From Prolixibacteraceae bacterium (GTDB lineage: Bacteria > Bacteroidota > Bacteroidia > Bacteroidales > Prolixibacteraceae), in contig JAIOZY010000028.1 of NCBI GenBank assembly GCA_021740385.1, positions 1 to 59,584 of the forward strand: 59,584 nt of DNA, given 5' to 3'. Position numbers and translations under genes: made by a program. Under the pieces are notes generated by a model that was not told where the DNA came from, made no database searches, and saw only the letters and a program-made list of their open reading frames with translations. Below, piece by piece: positions 16,996 to 25,454 of this stretch; position 1 is the stretch's first letter, and every line of letters begins with the position of its first letter.

Positions 16996-18890
16996 GATAC
17001 GCTCCAAATAAATGCTTCATCGGGTAAATAATAACCTCTTTTTTCCATAGCCGGGATAACATCGTTACAAAAAACATCAGCGGTACACCGCGACTCGCCC
17101 AATACTTCTACCATTGCCAAATATGTACTAATGGTGTATTTTGAACCAACCATTTCAGGCGTTTGGTTTCCGAACCTGCCGGGGTTTTCGATACATAAAA
17201 ATTGATTGAGGTAATGCGTGTAATAATTATCATCGCCGGTTTTAAGCGGAAATTTCGATTCATCGATATAACATTCATCGCCACTGCCGGGATCATCGCC
17301 GCTAACGGGATCATCGCCACTAACGGGATCATCGCCACTGCCGGGATCATCGCCGCTGCCGGGATCATCAATTTCTCCGCTTTTATCCTGGTTTTCGATT
17401 GCCTCTATTTGCTCCCAGCTAAAAAACACAGGGCCATTATAATCGGTATATCTCCCGCCCCAGGCAAAGTTTGCGCGCGGTGATGGAATTAACCAACCGC
17501 CATTTTCTGTAATTTCTTCAACTTCAACTTCATCCTGTCCGGCATCATTCGAATAGGTTTGTCCGTCATAATTAATATGTCCGACTGTCCAATCATCGGG
17601 CGGAATACTTGATATGTTTTCAATCATTGTTCCAACTATCCGATATTCAAGGGTTACACTATCGCCCGGACTTGAAAAGAAATGCCGAAACTGGTTGCAC
17701 CACATTTCTTCGCTTACCTCACTAACGCGGTAATAATCTTCGAGTATTTGTTTTGTTTTCCAGCTAAAGGAATCGGTTACATATTCGCGTGAAAAACCGG
17801 GATAGGCATACGCAAAATAATTGTTTAACAGAAAAATGTATTCGTTTGAATCGCCTTGTTGAAGCGGAAAATATGCGGGATCGGCATCACATAGCCAAAC
17901 ATCGCTTACGGGATCATCGCCGCTTACGGGATCATTGCCCGGATCATCGCCGCTGCCCGGATCATCGCCGCTGCTGGGATCATCGCCGCTGCTGGGATCA
18001 TCGCCGCTGCCCGGATCATATTCAAAGTTTTTAATGTACGCGCACCAGATGGCCGCGGTACATTCTTCAACACCAAATGCTTGTTTAAGTGCGCGCAAAG
18101 TGTAGGTTGAAAAAATGCTGTTAATTGTATAAGTGCGCGGGAAATATGCCGGGTACATATAAAACAGGTATTCGTTTAATGAATACACGTATGTATTTTG
18201 GTCGCCTTGTTGAAGCGGAAAGTATGCGGGATTTTCGCCGCAAAGGGCTTGCGGTTCGTCTCTGCTGCTGGGATCATCGCCGCTACTGGGATCATCGCCG
18301 CTGCCCGGATCATCGCCCGGATCATCGCCGCCCTCGCAAGTGCCCGGTTCTCCCTGCGGCCCTTGCGGGCCTACTGCCCCCCGTAAACCTTGCGGCCCTT
18401 GTAGGCCTTGCGGGCCTTGCGGTCCTTGTGGGCCTTGCGGGCCTTGTGGGCCGGTTGCTTTTACGCCGGTATTGTTTCCGTTAATGTACCAATAACCGCC
18501 AATAATCTCAACGGTTGGCGAGGAACCGGAACCGTTTAACCCGTCCTTACCATCTTTACCCTCAGCCCTTACGCCCGTATTTTTGCCGTTAATGTACCAA
18601 TAGCCGCCAATAATCTCAACGGTTGGCGCGGTACATTCCCCGCCGGTGTAACCACTATCGGTACCGCCGGTTTTAACGCCGCCAGGGTCTACATTAATAT
18701 CAATGTTAATGTGGTTGCCGCTGTCGGTTGAGTTGTCGTTTCCCTCATTGTTTGTGGTTTCGTTCAAATTGTCGTGTTCTCCTTCATTTGAAAAGTAATC
18801 GACAAATTGATTTTTCTTTTTTTTCACAAAAAACAGCGGGTACAAAACAGCGGCTATTATTGCAAGCAATAAGAGCTTTTTGTTTTTCAT
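16992..18890 (-). CDS. Membrane-anchored collagen-like spike with three wall-binding modules
   Basis: The 632-aa protein starts with a membrane anchor ([17 protein letters not shown], about 4-20). An Asn/Thr-rich stalk follows, then two copies of an [15 protein letters not shown] module, which separate a short and a long collagen-like Gly-X-Y tract (the second with [10 protein letters not shown]). Acidic DDPGSGDDP linkers join three copies of a 70-80-residue domain beginning (Y)FPLQQGDxNxY; they resemble PG_binding_1 modules. Trimeric collagen stalks are typical of viral spikes, and the domains probably grip the cell wall. The DNA behind the linkers is made of near-identical 18-bp units, which should recombine easily. 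Confidence 0.78.
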   Translation of the reverse strand: MKNKKLLLLAIIAAVLYPLFFVKKKKNQFVDYFSNEGEHDNLNETTNNEGNDNSTDSGNHINIDINVDPGGVKTGGTDSGYTGGECTAPTVEIIGGYWYINGKNTGVRAEGKDGKDGLNGSGSSPTVEIIGGYWYINGNNTGVKATGPQGPQGPQGPQGPQGLQGPQGLRGAVGPQGPQGEPGTCEGGDDPGDDPGSGDDPSSGDDPSSRDEPQALCGENPAYFPLQQGDQNTYVYSLNEYLFYMYPAYFPRTYTINSIFSTYTLRALKQAFGVEECTAAIWCAYIKNFEYDPGSGDDPSSGDDPSSGDDPGSGDDPGNDPVSGDDPVSDVWLCDADPAYFPLQQGDSNEYIFLLNNYFAYAYPGFSREYVTDSFSWKTKQILEDYYRVSEVSEEMWCNQFRHFFSSPGDSVTLEYRIVGTMIENISSIPPDDWTVGHINYDGQTYSNDAGQDEVEVEEITENGGWLIPSPRANFAWGGRYTDYNGPVFFSWEQIEAIENQDKSGEIDDPGSGDDPGSGDDPVSGDDPVSGDDPGSGDECYIDESKFPLKTGDDNYYTHYLNQFLCIENPGRFGNQTPEMVGSKYTISTYLAMVEVLGESRCTADVFCNDVIPAMEKRGYYLPDEAFIWSVS

Positions 18891-18908
18891 CGCGGATAAA
18901 AAAGGGTG

Positions 18909-19403
18909 TTAATTTTTCTTGTTTAAAACAATAACCATTAGCATAACAGCAACTACGGCCACAATGCTAACAATCATAATTGTACGGGTTTGCCGGTTCT
19001 GTGCTTCCAGGTCGTGAACGTAGCCAACAAGTTCATTATAATCATCGTTTTGTTGGTTTCCGCCTCCGCCAAAAAGCGAAGTAAACCCGGACAAAATGGT
19101 TCCGAAAATGGTATCGGCATTGTCGGTAAGCCAACCCGATAACCAGTTTGAGCCTTCCTCTCCTGTCGGATCATCTTCGTCTCCGTCGGCATGAGGGCCT
19201 TGTACTTCCTTCGCGGCAATAATAGCGGCCATGTCTTTTATAAAATTTTTGCCATGTTGCTTTATTGCTGCGGCTACTGTTTGTAGGTTAATTTCCGTAT
19301 TGTCGGAAATATCGTAGGCCTGAAACAATAAACGCATACGGCCAGGGTATGCGTTTATTATTTTTTCAATCAGCCTTCTAACCTGATGTTTTTCAAGTTT
19401 CAT
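18909..19403 (-). CDS. Structural protein candidate with Gly-rich amphipathic segment and C-terminal span (164 aa)
   Basis: A basic helical front (EKHQVRRLIEKIINAYPG) and an acidic hinge (ADGDEDDPTGEEG) precede an amphipathic or hydrophobic segment (TIFGTILSGFTSLFGGGG). A short coiled coil and a membrane span at about 141-160 (TIMIVSIVAVVAVMLMVIVL) complete it. It sits immediately downstream of the candidate capsid gene, so a capsid-to-membrane linker is a reasonable guess. Confidence 0.6.
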   Translation of the reverse strand: MKLEKHQVRRLIEKIINAYPGRMRLLFQAYDISDNTEINLQTVAAAIKQHGKNFIKDMAAIIAAKEVQGPHADGDEDDPTGEEGSNWLSGWLTDNADTIFGTILSGFTSLFGGGGNQQNDDYNELVGYVHDLEAQNRQTRTIMIVSIVAVVAVMLMVIVLNKKN

Positions 19404-19408
19404 GCTGT

Positions 19409-20182
19409 TTAGCTTCTTTCGTTTGTTATTCCCAGCTCGTTATAAGCCTGTGCGGCATCGGTGGCGAGTACCCCTGCGGCGTTAATAGTTGCACCCAAAA
19501 ACAGGGTAATGGTTAACGTACAATCTTCCAGTAGTTTGAAATAAACGGTTGTCTGGTCATCGAATTGGAGTTGATCCAAACCAAATTCAACAAGTTTTTC
19601 GTTACTGTCGGATGCAGACAGGAAGTCGGATGGATTGATTTGTTCCGATGCTGGTGTACGGGTTATGTTATGGCGTACAACATAGAATGGTTCCTGTAAC
19701 TGGTCGGCATCGTTGGTTTTAAGCTGCATTCCAACAATGCGGAGCGGGTTATGAAGTATATAACGCAAGAACCTGCGCACGGTTTCGGGTGAACCTTCGC
19801 AATAAACTTCCTTATCGGTATCGGTTATAATGTGGCCGCTTGCGTCTCCATCGCCAATAATTGCATCGATGGTTGTACCGCTCGGAACAACAATATTTGC
19901 CGCGGTTGATTCACCACCGGGACACAAAGCGATGTACTGATCCTCTGCGCTGGTTGCGTTATTGGTCAGTTTAATTTTAAAACTTTTCGATTTTTGGTAC
20001 TCGTTGGCATAATCAGCCACGGCCCCGGTAAACTTCACCATACTGTGAGGTACGCGTTTGGGTTTTCGGGGTTCGCTTCCCAAAAGTTCATCGCCCGAAA
20101 AACGGGCACGGGGTGATGCGGAATTGCCTTTGAATTTTGGGCCGACCATTTGGCGGCTTGTCATGGATTTTACAGTTCTCAT
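19409..20182 (-). CDS. Candidate major capsid protein (double jelly-roll type, 257 aa)
   Basis: The N-terminus is basic and flexible (SMTSRQMVGPKFKGNSASPRA). The rest is beta-rich, without a membrane span. The second half has the pattern PLRIVGMQLKTNDADQLQ, VVRHNITRTPASEQINPSDF, FDDQTTVYFKLL and a closing TLTITLFLGATI. I recall a similar order in capsid proteins of FLiP-like and other tailless Bacteroidota viruses. The length is close to the PM2 P2 coat protein (about 270 aa), which has two jelly rolls. It lies near the packaging ATPase and next to membrane proteins. The identification is by pattern, position and size, not by a search; a single jelly-roll fold is an alternative. Confidence 0.6.
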   Translation of the reverse strand: MRTVKSMTSRQMVGPKFKGNSASPRARFSGDELLGSEPRKPKRVPHSMVKFTGAVADYANEYQKSKSFKIKLTNNATSAEDQYIALCPGGESTAANIVVPSGTTIDAIIGDGDASGHIITDTDKEVYCEGSPETVRRFLRYILHNPLRIVGMQLKTNDADQLQEPFYVVRHNITRTPASEQINPSDFLSASDSNEKLVEFGLDQLQFDDQTTVYFKLLEDCTLTITLFLGATINAAGVLATDAAQAYNELGITNERS

Positions 20183-20229
20183 TGTTTTTCTTTTTTGGAT
20201 AATTTTTTCAATTAATTACTTTCCCTGAG

Positions 20230-20334
20230 TTACCCTGTAACGGGTTTGTTGTTTTTCCACTGCATGTAAGCGATATACAATACAACAACGCCAACTACGG
20301 CGGTAAGGATGAATAAATTTTTCGTGCTTTTCAT
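20230..20334 (-). CDS. 34-aa single-span membrane protein
   Basis: ATG 20334 gives MKSTKNLFILTAVVGVVVLY, then IAYMQWKNNK and a short end; stop at 20230. It is the first gene after the 20459-20488 terminator and directly precedes the candidate capsid gene. Upstream, 20371-20382 holds a 12-bp palindrome (TTCAAATTTGAA) that could be an operator for this transcript. Confidence 0.55.
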   Translation of the reverse strand: MKSTKNLFILTAVVGVVVLYIAYMQWKNNKPVTG

Positions 20335-20458
20335 TTTGACTTAAATTTTTGTTTGAAAAAGTATTTTGAGTTCAAATTTGAAAACATATAATAACATGGT
20401 TGGCGTTTGCGGCTGTTTATGCTTTATAAAGTTGAATAAAGTTGTTTCGTGTTGTTTT

Positions 20459-20488
20459 AAAAAAAAAGGCCGGTAAAATACCGGCCTT
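20459..20488 (-). terminator. Intrinsic terminator after the 20513-20728 gene
   Basis: A 10-bp perfect stem, AAGGCCGGTA (20466-20475) with TACCGGCCTT (20479-20488), and a 3-base loop. On the minus strand it is followed by a T7 run. It separates the ATPase block from the capsid block, so the capsid block likely has its own promoter in 20335-20458. Confidence 0.85.
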
Positions 20489-20512
20489 AATTGAAACTAA
20501 ATCCCAAACTAA

Positions 20513-20728
20513 CTATACCACCAACCGGGCAGTAATGTATTTATATTGTATAGGGGTTAAAATTTTTTGCCGTTTTCTATACCCCAACTGCTTTAATTCG
20601 GCATAATAAATAACATTAAGCCAATTACGCAAAGTGCTGGGAGAAACGTTACAATCTTGCGCAAGTTGTGATTTTGTGTAGTTGTTTTTATCGCAATCCA
20701 TTTGGTGCATGGCGTATTTGCCGGCCAT
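20513..20728 (-). CDS. Small HTH DNA-binding protein (71 aa)
   Basis: It contains a helix-turn-helix, YTKSQLAQDCNVSPSTLRNW, followed by a Tyr/Arg-rich C-terminus. It overlaps the preceding gene by 40 bp and is the last gene before a strong terminator. It is likely a regulator of the late block; no span or enzyme motif is seen. Confidence 0.65.
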   Translation of the reverse strand: MAGKYAMHQMDCDKNNYTKSQLAQDCNVSPSTLRNWLNVIYYAELKQLGYRKRQKILTPIQYKYITARLVV

Positions 20729-20978
20729 TCGGCAAAACCTGAATAATGCGGCCAGGGGTTCGTTTTTTGTTGTTTTTTATTCTAAAACGCGGTTGTTTTT
20801 CGGTTTCTGCAGCGCGGGGTGTGACTTTTATTTTTTTAAAATATTCAAGGTGTGTATCGGTTTTTTTATCCGTTTTCGGTACCGTACCGGGTTTTTTATC
20901 CGTTTTCGATATCGTACCGGGTTTTTTACGGAATATCCAGCCGAAAAGAAAATTCAATAATTTTTTAAAAAACAGCAT
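20688..20978 (-). CDS. Basic protein with hydrophobic N-terminal helix and short tandem repeats (96 aa)
   Basis: The first 16 residues are hydrophobic with aromatics (LFFKKLLNFLFGWIF). Near-identical TDKKPGTxxK-type units follow, then a strongly basic tail. The build suggests a membrane-tethered nucleic-acid-binding protein. It lies 3 bp after the packaging ATPase gene and may help packaging. No family recognised. Confidence 0.55.
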   Translation of the reverse strand: MLFFKKLLNFLFGWIFRKKPGTISKTDKKPGTVPKTDKKTDTHLEYFKKIKVTPRAAETEKQPRFRIKNNKKRTPGRIIQVLPNGRQIRHAPNGLR

Positions 20979-20981
20979 GGT

Positions 20982-21545
20982 TTAAATTTTAATTCGTTCA
21001 AAATAGTGGTGATTGGTTATTGCCTCGCGATCGACCCGGTTTTTAGCTTCAATGAATTTTTCGGGTTCGTTGAGCTGTGCCAGGCGGCCCCGGTCTATTT
21101 GCTTCACGGTTTTAAACAAAATAAAATCGGTTGCAAATGAATAGGCCTGCACCGGTACCTGGTCGAAGCTGTGTGCAATGAATATGATGTGCATTGCATA
21201 TTGACGGCGCGATATGTACAAGGCATTTAATTCATCATCGGTTTTGGCCGTTAAATATTTGCGTGCATCATCGAATAAGAGGGCGCAATTGCGCAGGTAG
21301 TGTAATTTTTCGAGTGTTTGTGAAATGTTAACCGGAATATGCCGGTTAATGCCTCGAAAACGAAAATCGGCGGGGTTCAGGAGTTCATTTATCGGGTATT
21401 CGTCCCACTCTTCAAGTTGCCGGGTTAAGACAAGTTTGCGGGGCACATTTAAGGCTTTCAATATATGCAGGGCCACGGTACTTTTTCCGGTGCCGTTGGT
21501 TCCTACAATTACGGTCATTTTGGTTTGAATGTTTGAAACGGCCAT
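20982..21545 (-). CDS. Genome-packaging type ATPase (A32/FtsK-HerA or Zot-like)
   Basis: The 187-aa protein has Walker A GTNGTGKST (15-23) and Walker B CALLFDDA (about 87-94). A following sensor strand, HIIFIAHSFDQVP (119-131), is typical of A32-like packaging ATPases and Zot proteins of tailless and filamentous phages. It is short, a pure ATPase core without nuclease domain, so it is not a large terminase. The upstream gene is a membrane coiled-coil protein whose stop overlaps this start. It is predicted to drive DNA into a preformed capsid at a membrane-bound vertex. Confidence 0.78.
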   Translation of the reverse strand: MAVSNIQTKMTVIVGTNGTGKSTVALHILKALNVPRKLVLTRQLEEWDEYPINELLNPADFRFRGINRHIPVNISQTLEKLHYLRNCALLFDDARKYLTAKTDDELNALYISRRQYAMHIIFIAHSFDQVPVQAYSFATDFILFKTVKQIDRGRLAQLNEPEKFIEAKNRVDREAITNHHYFERIKI

Positions 21546-22150
21546 TATTCTTCTTCTCTTAAATTTTCCTGTTGTTCAATTTCGCTTTCGAGGTTTTCAA
21601 CTTCATTTTCGAGGTTGTATTTTTGTTTTTCGAGTTTAAGGCGTTTAACCTCGGCTTCGAGGTCGCGTGTTTTGGCCTGTTCAGCTTCGAGGCGTTCATT
21701 TGCCCGCTTAATTTCGTTTGCAATTTTCACCTTGTCGAAAATTACGAAGGCGGCTACAATCGCGCCCATGATCCAGGGCGGTATATCAAAGCGATCGGGC
21801 GAAAAATAGGAGGCAAAATGTTTTGAAATGTCCTTAATGTCGGACTTTTTCGCGCGTAATTTATCGGGTTCGGTTTTGGCATAAGCGGCCAGTAACTTTG
21901 AAATTAAGTTATCAGCTGTATCAACAACGAATTCGGCGGCGGTTTGGGCGCGTTGCTTGTCGCCGGGTGTTAATTCGGGTTCTTCTTCCTCGAAGGTTGG
22001 AATTTGCGAATTATCGAAATCATCATCGTTCACCTTCCCCGATTCGATGTTCATTTCTCCTACCAGGTCGGAAATATTGTTTTCATCGGCAAGTTGATAG
22101 TTTTTTTCCTGCAGATCGGGGGCGGTTTCGGTATCGGTTACAAAATTCAT
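21545..22150 (-). CDS. Membrane protein with long C-terminal coiled coil (201 aa)
   Basis: An acidic N-terminus (about 1-65, rich in Asp/Glu) is followed by helices and one span at about 124-140 (PWIMGAIVAAFVIFDKV). A coiled coil of about 55 residues follows (KRANERLEAEQAKTRDLEAE and onward). The stop overlaps the ATPase start, so the two are coupled. A packaging-vertex partner of the ATPase is the simplest reading. Confidence 0.62.
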   Translation of the reverse strand: MNFVTDTETAPDLQEKNYQLADENNISDLVGEMNIESGKVNDDDFDNSQIPTFEEEEPELTPGDKQRAQTAAEFVVDTADNLISKLLAAYAKTEPDKLRAKKSDIKDISKHFASYFSPDRFDIPPWIMGAIVAAFVIFDKVKIANEIKRANERLEAEQAKTRDLEAEVKRLKLEKQKYNLENEVENLESEIEQQENLREEE

Positions 22151-22410
22151 AGTGTTTTTGCTACAAGTTTAATGAGGTTGTTTTTTTCGAATCGGGCAAT
22201 TTCACGCCGAAATTGCGGGCCGGCAAACGTGCAAACAACCAGCAATATTTTTTCGCCGTCGTTGTCGATAACAACCGTTGCGTGTGTTTCGCCTTCGATT
22301 AACTCAATTTCATTGAGGTATTTAATAATTTCCTTTTCTGCGTTGTCGAGAATTGGAGCTATACGGGGGGCGAATTGTTTTAAAAGTAGGGTTTCAAGTC
22401 CTTTTGCCAT
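22147..22410 (-). CDS. Small alpha/beta protein (87 aa), unknown
   Basis: No membrane span. Two helices (LLKQFAPRIAPILDNAEKEI) and a beta hairpin (ATVVIDNDGEKILLVVCTF) can be guessed. It overlaps the next gene by 4 bp. No family recognised; likely accessory to the ATPase block. Confidence 0.6.
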   Translation of the reverse strand: MAKGLETLLLKQFAPRIAPILDNAEKEIIKYLNEIELIEGETHATVVIDNDGEKILLVVCTFAGPQFRREIARFEKNNLIKLVAKTL

Positions 22411-22413
22411 GTT

Positions 22414-23091
22414 TTATTTTTCTTCGGGTTCCTGTTGTGGGGGTGTTTTCTGGGAGTTTTTATGTTTGTTGATTACCTGGTCGATTTGTTTTCGGGTATA
22501 GAAAAACGGGAAATCAATTTCGGTATACTGATAATAAACGTACTTCCAGAACAGGCTGAAAATCATTTTTCCTATTGTTACGGGCTTTTTCAACAACTCT
22601 GAAAGTTTTTTGGCATACATTTCGGTAACCTCGCGTTCGGCGGCTGTGGGGCGAATGATTATCATGCTGGGATCCTCAAATTTACCTTTTTCGTGCAAGG
22701 CGTTTTCCAGGGCGGTTTCGAGTGAAGATATTTCGCTGTCCTTATTTTTTATTTTTTCAGATAATTCTACAATCTTAAAATTAAGTTCCTCTGCAGTACC
22801 GGCAAACGATTCATTTAATTCCTTGCTTTCTTTAATTTGTTTTTCAAGCGCGGTTATTTTTTCTTCGAGTTCTTGTATTTTTTTTAAGTCTCCCGGTAAA
22901 GATTTTTTTGTTTCGCCAACCTTTGTTAATGTTCGATTAACAAGGTTAATTAAGAAAATGCGGTTGTTTACGTCCGCTTCATCGATATTGTCGGGAAGTA
23001 AATCAATGATGTTTTCATTAATAAACTCGGCTTCTTCTTTTGTTATACGCGTTGAAAACTGCGTATTTACCAAAAATTTTTTTTCACTCAT
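22414..23091 (-). CDS. Coiled-coil protein (225 aa), unknown
   Basis: The N-terminal 60 residues resemble a small DNA-binding or scaffolding domain. A coiled coil of about 75 residues follows (IQELEEKITALEKQIKESKE). A C-terminal helical domain ends in a Pro/Gln/Glu-rich tail. Same transcript as the ATPase block. Function unknown. Confidence 0.62.
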   Translation of the reverse strand: MSEKKFLVNTQFSTRITKEEAEFINENIIDLLPDNIDEADVNNRIFLINLVNRTLTKVGETKKSLPGDLKKIQELEEKITALEKQIKESKELNESFAGTAEELNFKIVELSEKIKNKDSEISSLETALENALHEKGKFEDPSMIIIRPTAAEREVTEMYAKKLSELLKKPVTIGKMIFSLFWKYVYYQYTEIDFPFFYTRKQIDQVINKHKNSQKTPPQQEPEEK

Positions 23092-23158
23092 AGTTAAAAT
23101 GTTTACGGGTTGTTTTCAATATGTTTTCAATGTGTTTTCAAAACGGTAAAATCCGAAT

Positions 23159-23365
23159 TTACATTCGGTTTTGCTCCATTTCCAGCGTATTCAAGTATTC
23201 TTCCTTTGCTTCAATCTCGGTTTCAATATTCATAATTTCTTCAATTATGAATAATGTTTTCAAACGCCCGCGAAATTTGTTTACAAGCGAATTTTTAACT
23301 CGTTTTTTTAATTGCTCCAAAATTTCCTTTTTGATTTCAATTTCCTTAATAATGTTTTTGTTCAT
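23159..23365 (-). CDS. Small coiled-coil protein (68 aa)
   Basis: Almost entirely charged heptads (EIEIKKEILEQLKKRVKN and IETEIEAKEEYLNTLEMEQ), without a membrane span. It overlaps the glycosyltransferase stop by 20 bp. No family recognised. Confidence 0.55.
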   Translation of the reverse strand: MNKNIIKEIEIKKEILEQLKKRVKNSLVNKFRGRLKTLFIIEEIMNIETEIEAKEEYLNTLEMEQNRM

Positions 23366-24071
23366 GTCTTTTATTTATTTCTGACCAGTTGGCCGTGTTA
23401 TGGTGTTCGCAAAAAATTGAAGTATCTAAATATACCGGTACTCCAGCGTTATACATATCAGTGTAAAAATGGGTGTCTGCATGTATCGTAAATTTTTGGT
23501 CGACGTGAAAAGAATAGTTTTTTAAAAGATTGGCGTTAATTAGTGTGCACCCGATACCGCAACCAAAAATCGGTTTTATTGTCCCGTCGATTAACTGAAA
23601 ACCTTCGCGGGTTGTTACATTTCTCACATTTAATTCGGGTACGCTGTTTTTCTCCAGTACCTGGATCATGGCCTTTTTTGTGGCACCGCGCCCAATGTTG
23701 TAAATACCGCTTATTACATTGCAATTGGCGGCAAGTAAGCGAGGTAAAGAATCGAAAGGGGGGAAAACATCGCATTCGAGCGAAAACAAATAATCGTAAT
23801 TATTACGGGAAAGGTGGTTTAAAATGATGTTGTTGCAGGCGGCCATTGTTTGCGATAATAATTTTTCGTTTTTGTGCGGCGGCCTGTGTACAATTTGTAT
23901 GCAGCCTGAATACTCTTTTAAAAAACGCGAATACGTTTTATTATGACTGTTGTCAACGAGAAGAATGTCAAAGGGATAAACACTTTTCATTTTTTTGAGG
24001 TGTTCAATCCATAGTGGAATTATGTAATGTTTGTATTCAGATAGCGGACAAGCAACCAAAACTTTTTTCAT
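23346..24071 (-). CDS. Glycosyltransferase-like protein (GT-A fold, phage-borne)
   Basis: The 241-aa protein begins MKKVLVACPLSEYKHYIIPLW, followed by a DILLVDNSHNKTYS strand typical of GT family 2-like folds. A metal-site motif, LFSLECDVFPP (about 95-105, in place of DxD), and a GCGIGCTLINANLL turn follow. HADTHFYTDM and the late His cluster complete the active-site region. Such phage enzymes often modify DNA bases or virion and host glycans. No signal peptide; cytoplasmic. Confidence 0.68.
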   Translation of the reverse strand: MKKVLVACPLSEYKHYIIPLWIEHLKKMKSVYPFDILLVDNSHNKTYSRFLKEYSGCIQIVHRPPHKNEKLLSQTMAACNNIILNHLSRNNYDYLFSLECDVFPPFDSLPRLLAANCNVISGIYNIGRGATKKAMIQVLEKNSVPELNVRNVTTREGFQLIDGTIKPIFGCGIGCTLINANLLKNYSFHVDQKFTIHADTHFYTDMYNAGVPVYLDTSIFCEHHNTANWSEINKRHEQKHY

Positions 24072-24091
24072 TCGTGTTTTTTTTTAAGAAG

Positions 24092-24124
24092 AAAGGCCGG
24101 GCGGTTATTGTCCCGGCCTTTTGG
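24092..24124 (-). terminator. Rho-independent type hairpin between 24188 gene and glycosyltransferase
   Basis: AAGGCCGGG (24093-24101) pairs with CCCGGCCTT (24112-24120), 9 bp perfect. T-rich runs flank both sides (TTTT on plus; TTTCTTCTT on minus). It likely ends transcripts from the 24188 gene. Confidence 0.7.
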
Positions 24125-24187
24125 GTGGTTGTGTAGAAATGAAAAATTAAATAAAGGGGTAAAAAAATATGCCTGTTGTTTTCTTCT

Positions 24188-24535
24188 TTAAGCCGGTTTT
24201 TTTGCTGACAGCCTTACAATTGTTAAAATATCAACGATTGTATTAAACGCTGCCTCGGCCATTTCCTCGGCTTCATCGTTGTTCAGGTCGAATTTTTCTG
24301 CGAAATGGGCCTTCATTTGTGTTTTTTCCTGTTCGTCCAAATCCTTCCATTCAATTACGGCCTGTTTGCGGGTTTTTACAAGGCCAATAAACCCTGTTGC
24401 AGCCTGAATGATTTTGAACCACTCGAAAAAATCAACGTGTTTATCTTCCACGGCTTTATCAATCGTGTTTGTGAAATTACAAACAATATCGGCATCCTTT
24501 AGCAAGGTGTCTATTCCAATTTTTTCTTTATCCAT
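24188..24535 (-). CDS. Helical hypothetical protein (115 aa)
   Basis: Acidic and all-helical by composition (FDLNNDEAEEMAEAAFNTIV). No span or motif assigned. It is the first late gene after the noncoding gap and ends at a hairpin, so it may be transcribed alone. Unknown role; early-late switch protein is only a guess. Confidence 0.6.
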   Translation of the reverse strand: MDKEKIGIDTLLKDADIVCNFTNTIDKAVEDKHVDFFEWFKIIQAATGFIGLVKTRKQAVIEWKDLDEQEKTQMKAHFAEKFDLNNDEAEEMAEAAFNTIVDILTIVRLSAKKPA

Positions 24536-25045
24536 TTGCTTTGATTTTTTTGTTTATACAAAATTATGAGGGTAAGGGGCAAAGCCGGATAAAAGTTACT
24601 TGTATTTTGTATTTAAAAATGAAACAAAAAACAATACAGTGTACCAGCCAAACAGGGTTTTTGACGGTGCAGAAGTGCAAAAGTACGCTAATTTTATAAT
24701 GTATTAATTTTCAGATACTTATAAATTAGTTTGTGCAAAGGTGCGCAAAAGTGCGAAAAAAGTGCGGGTTTAAATTGTTGACTATAAAAAGAGTGCAAAA
24801 AGTGCGCACCTTTGCACCCCTGTTTCTGTTATTTTTATATAGTCTCTTTTGTAAAAAAAGCAATATAAAAAAAGAGTATTATATATATTACTGACTTTCA
24901 ATTTTTTCATGGTTGTACTTTTGCACCGTTCATATTATACTAAATGGGGGATTGAAGGGGGAAGCGAAGGGAAAACAACCCGTTTAAAGAAAAAAAACAA
25001 AGGTGTTCCGCTTCGCTTCACGTATTTAATTAACCCCCTGGCGGG
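24536..25045. other. Gene-free gap with iteron-like repeats and a 15-bp inverted repeat; candidate replication origin
   Basis: No supported gene. GTGCAAAGGTGCGCA (24733-24747) and its exact reverse complement TGCGCACCTTTGCAC (24803-24817) flank an AT-rich core. Several short AGTGC(A/G)AAA units occur nearby at about 24671, 24750, 24760 and 24793. A TTTTGCACCG element recurs near 24917. It divides the early (right) from the late (left) module. Iteron-like repeats plus an AT-rich core fit an origin or a late control region; no experimental basis. Confidence 0.45.
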
Positions 25046-25077
25046 GGAAAAATAAAACCCGGAATTTTCTCCGGGCT
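25046..25077 (-). terminator. Terminator after the 25093-25311 HTH gene
   Basis: On the minus strand CCCGGA/TCCGGG (plus 25058-25063 with 25070-25075) forms a 6-bp stem, followed by TTTTATTTTT. Just beyond it, at about 25034-25047, a second 5-bp CCCCC/GGGGG hairpin is present. Confidence 0.65.
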
Positions 25078-25092
25078 TTGTGTTGTTTTCGC

Positions 25093-25311
25093 TTAATATG
25101 CCTTTAAATTTATTGTTAGGCCGCAATACATGCACATATAGTTGAGAAGCTCAAAATCGGCCTGTATTTGCCCTGAGAGTATCCGGAAAAGTTTCGATTG
25201 TGATATTTGGTGAATTTGGCAAAATTCTTTTCTGTCGATTTTTTTGTCAATCTTTTGCAAAATATGCAAATATTGTACTACTAATTGTTGATGGTTTTGC
25301 ATTTTATGCAA
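25093..25311 (-). CDS. Small HTH regulator (72 aa)
   Basis: A helix-turn-helix is visible in FCQIHQISQSKLFRILSGQI, similar to Cro/CI-like folds. A Cys-rich end (YMCMYCGLTINLKAY) follows. It is the last gene of the early side before the gap and terminator, and could control late transcription or replication. Confidence 0.6.
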   Translation of the reverse strand: MHKMQNHQQLVVQYLHILQKIDKKIDRKEFCQIHQISQSKLFRILSGQIQADFELLNYMCMYCGLTINLKAY

Positions 25312-25361
25312 TTTTGTTGCTCTAATTGACTGGTAATCATCAGGGGTTTATATATAACTGA

Positions 25362-25408
25362 GTTGTGCTTCATTAAAACGAAAGCACAACATGGTATATA
25401 AGCCATGC
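25362..25408. repeat. attC-like repeat, left of the Thg1-like gene
   Basis: GTTGTGCTT (25362-25370) and AAGCACAAC (25382-25390) form a 9-bp inverted pair with an 11-bp spacer. An arm, GGTATATAAGCCATGC (25393-25408), follows; its partner GCACGGCTCATATACC is at 26263-26278, across the gene (14 of 16 pair, two A/G differences). The word ATGTTGTGCTTTCGT recurs at about 49465-49479 on the opposite strand. Integron attC-like by structure only. Confidence 0.6.
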
Positions 25409-25454
25409 TTAGTTCTGTGCTTCGTAGTAATGTTTGTGCCAACTTGTCCATAAT

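Noticed and set aside
17108-18484. Long frames opposite or overlapping the spike gene (for example Ala/Met/Pro or His/Arg repeats)
   Set aside because: They are shadows of the 18-bp repeats and the Gly-X-Y codons in other frames; composition is not protein-like.
20982-21545. Reading the ATPase as a filamentous-phage Zot protein
   Set aside because: The motifs are compatible, but a 28.5-kb element with primase-helicase, spike, capsid-like and wall-degrading genes does not fit a filamentous phage.
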